5,145 bases of DNA from CAYJAD01 sp964371505 (GTDB lineage Bacteria > Desulfobacterota > Desulfovibrionia > Desulfovibrionales > Desulfovibrionaceae), in the NCBI GenBank assembly GCA_964371505.1, contig CAYJNG010000142.1:1-5145 (forward strand), read 5' to 3'. This document shows positions 4,318 to 5,145 of the stretch, in pieces. Both the position numbers and the translations under genes were made by a program. The notes under the pieces were generated by a model, which searched no databases, had not been told where the DNA came from, and saw only the letters and a list, made by a program, of their open reading frames with translations. How positions within the stretch are numbered: the stretch's first letter is position 1; each line of letters opens with the position of its first letter.

Positions 4318-5145
4318 TTACTGGGAATTTCTTTCCTTTTCTCTTTCAAGCATTTGCTGCAGCGCTTCAAGTCTTTCTAGCTGACTGCGCAATTGTTTTA
4401 TTTCACTGTCTAAAAGCTGTGGTAAGGACGTATTTTGCTCATTTAATTCTTCTTCAGCACTTTGCAGCTTTTCTTCTGCACGAACTTCACTCATGGCGCC
4501 TACAATAACAGCAATAAAAACATTGAGTACCACAAAGGAGGTTAAGAGGATGAAGGGCACAAAGAAAAGCCACGCATAAGGGAATTTTTCCATGATGGGG
4601 CGTACAATACCCATGGACCAACTTTCTAAGGTGAGAACTTGGAATAAGGTATAATAAGATTCACCAAGCGTGCTGAACCATTCGGGGAATGCTTTACCAA
4701 AGAGCAAAGTAGCCATGACGGCAAAGATGTAAAATACCATCAATAAAAGAAAACTGATCCAACCGATGCTTGGTAAGGATAACGCTAAAGAACGAACTAT
4801 GGCACGCAAGCGAGGAATGGCGGAAATTAAACGCAAAACTCGCAAAACACGCAAAGAACGTAAGACTGAAAGCGGCCCCACAGCCGGAATGTACGCAATG
4901 GCTACAATAAATAAGTCAAATAAGTTCCAGCTGTTGACAAAGAATTTATGACGCAAAGCCAGCATTTTTAATGTAAGCTCAATGGTGTAAATGCCAAGCG
5001 CTACACTTTCAAAAATTGCCAGCGCCGTACCAAAATTTTCTCGCATATATACTGATGTACTCATGCCAAGGGTAATAGCGTTAAGTACAATAAGGCCTAT
5101 GATAAAATTCTGTGCCTTGTCGGAGAGAATAAAATTATACCATTT
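4318..5145 (-). CDS. Prokaryotic voltage-gated sodium channel (NavAb/NaChBac type), 5' end outside window
   Basis: Inner-membrane channel that, as a homotetramer, lets Na+ through on depolarisation. The frame is open to 5145, giving 275 visible residues. ATG 5064 is only an internal Met, because the residues before it (NFIIGLIVLNAITLG) are the S1 helix. In visible numbering S1 is about 12-28, S2 about 37-60 and S3 about 72-88. S4 has arginines at 96, 99, 102 and 105, S5 is about 127-150, and the pore loop holds the selectivity filter TLESWSM at 172-178. S6 runs about 191-216 with Asn208, and the charged heptad tail (about 225-275) is the usual tetramerising coiled coil. S4 arginines, filter Glu174 and Asn208 are all three below their NavAb numbers (99-108, 177, 211), so about three residues lie beyond the edge. 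The end of S6 reads VGAM where NavAb has VDAM. Physiological role here is unknown; in other bacteria links to motility and pH response are reported. Confidence 0.96.
   Translation of the reverse strand, partial: KWYNFILSDKAQNFIIGLIVLNAITLGMSTSVYMRENFGTALAIFESVALGIYTIELTLKMLALRHKFFVNSWNLFDLFIVAIAYIPAVGPLSVLRSLRVLRVLRLISAIPRLRAIVRSLALSLPSIGWISFLLLMVFYIFAVMATLLFGKAFPEWFSTLGESYYTLFQVLTLESWSMGIVRPIMEKFPYAWLFFVPFILLTSFVVLNVFIAVIVGAMSEVRAEEKLQSAEEELNEQNTSLPQLLDSEIKQLRSQLERLEALQQMLEREKERNSQ

Noticed and set aside
4766..4951. Plus-strand 61-codon frame rich in Lys and Arg
   Set aside because: It is the reverse of the S3-S4 region of the sodium channel; the basic composition comes from reading the arginine/leucine codons on the opposite strand.
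1..5145. CRISPR array, insertion sequence, tRNA or rRNA
   Set aside because: No regularly spaced repeats, transposase-like frame, cloverleaf or rRNA-like sequence was found on either strand.

Overview
The window looks like part of a bacterial chromosome of medium GC content (roughly half). Everything points to an anaerobe that uses selenium in two ways, most likely a sulfate-reducer-type Desulfobacterota/Desulfovibrionaceae relative. That placement rests on my impression of the SelD N-terminus, the four-gene selenium operon and the FlxA-like protein, and is an inference. No phage, transposon, CRISPR or RNA gene is visible.

Left part (1-3484): a very stable GC-rich inverted repeat lies at 10-53. 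It is followed by a tightly packed four-gene plus-strand operon, selD-mocA-yqeB-yqeC, with gaps of 8, 4 and 3 bases. The most important annotation point is that selD starts at 92, not at the first long open stretch (188). It contains an in-frame TGA at 125-127 that should be read as selenocysteine (Sec12, at the E. coli SelD Cys17 position). A SECIS-like hairpin follows at the right distance. SelD makes selenophosphate, the selenium donor for selenocysteine and for the labile selenium of molybdenum hydroxylases. The MocA-like enzyme would make the cytosine dinucleotide form of molybdopterin. YqeB and YqeC are the two marker proteins of the selenium-dependent molybdenum hydroxylase trait. Together the operon is a selenium-molybdenum cofactor assembly unit. 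The hydroxylase itself and selA/selB/selC are not in the window.

Middle (3485-4317): a short intergenic gap carries a candidate sigma-54 promoter (GG-N10-GC). It precedes a 167-residue acidic, coiled-coil protein with Gly8 and Ser6 runs, tentatively FlxA-like, which ends in a clear rho-independent terminator (4115-4148). Between this terminator and the converging minus-strand gene lie a possible 41-codon small ORF without a ribosome binding site, and an imperfect hairpin.

Right end (4318-5145, minus strand): a prokaryotic voltage-gated sodium channel of the NavAb/NaChBac type. It has an S4 with four regularly spaced arginines, the TLESWSM selectivity filter and a C-terminal coiled coil. The reading frame stays open to the window edge and includes the S1 helix, so the start codon lies just outside the window and the internal ATG at 5064 is not the start. 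Judged against NavAb numbering, only about three N-terminal residues are missing.
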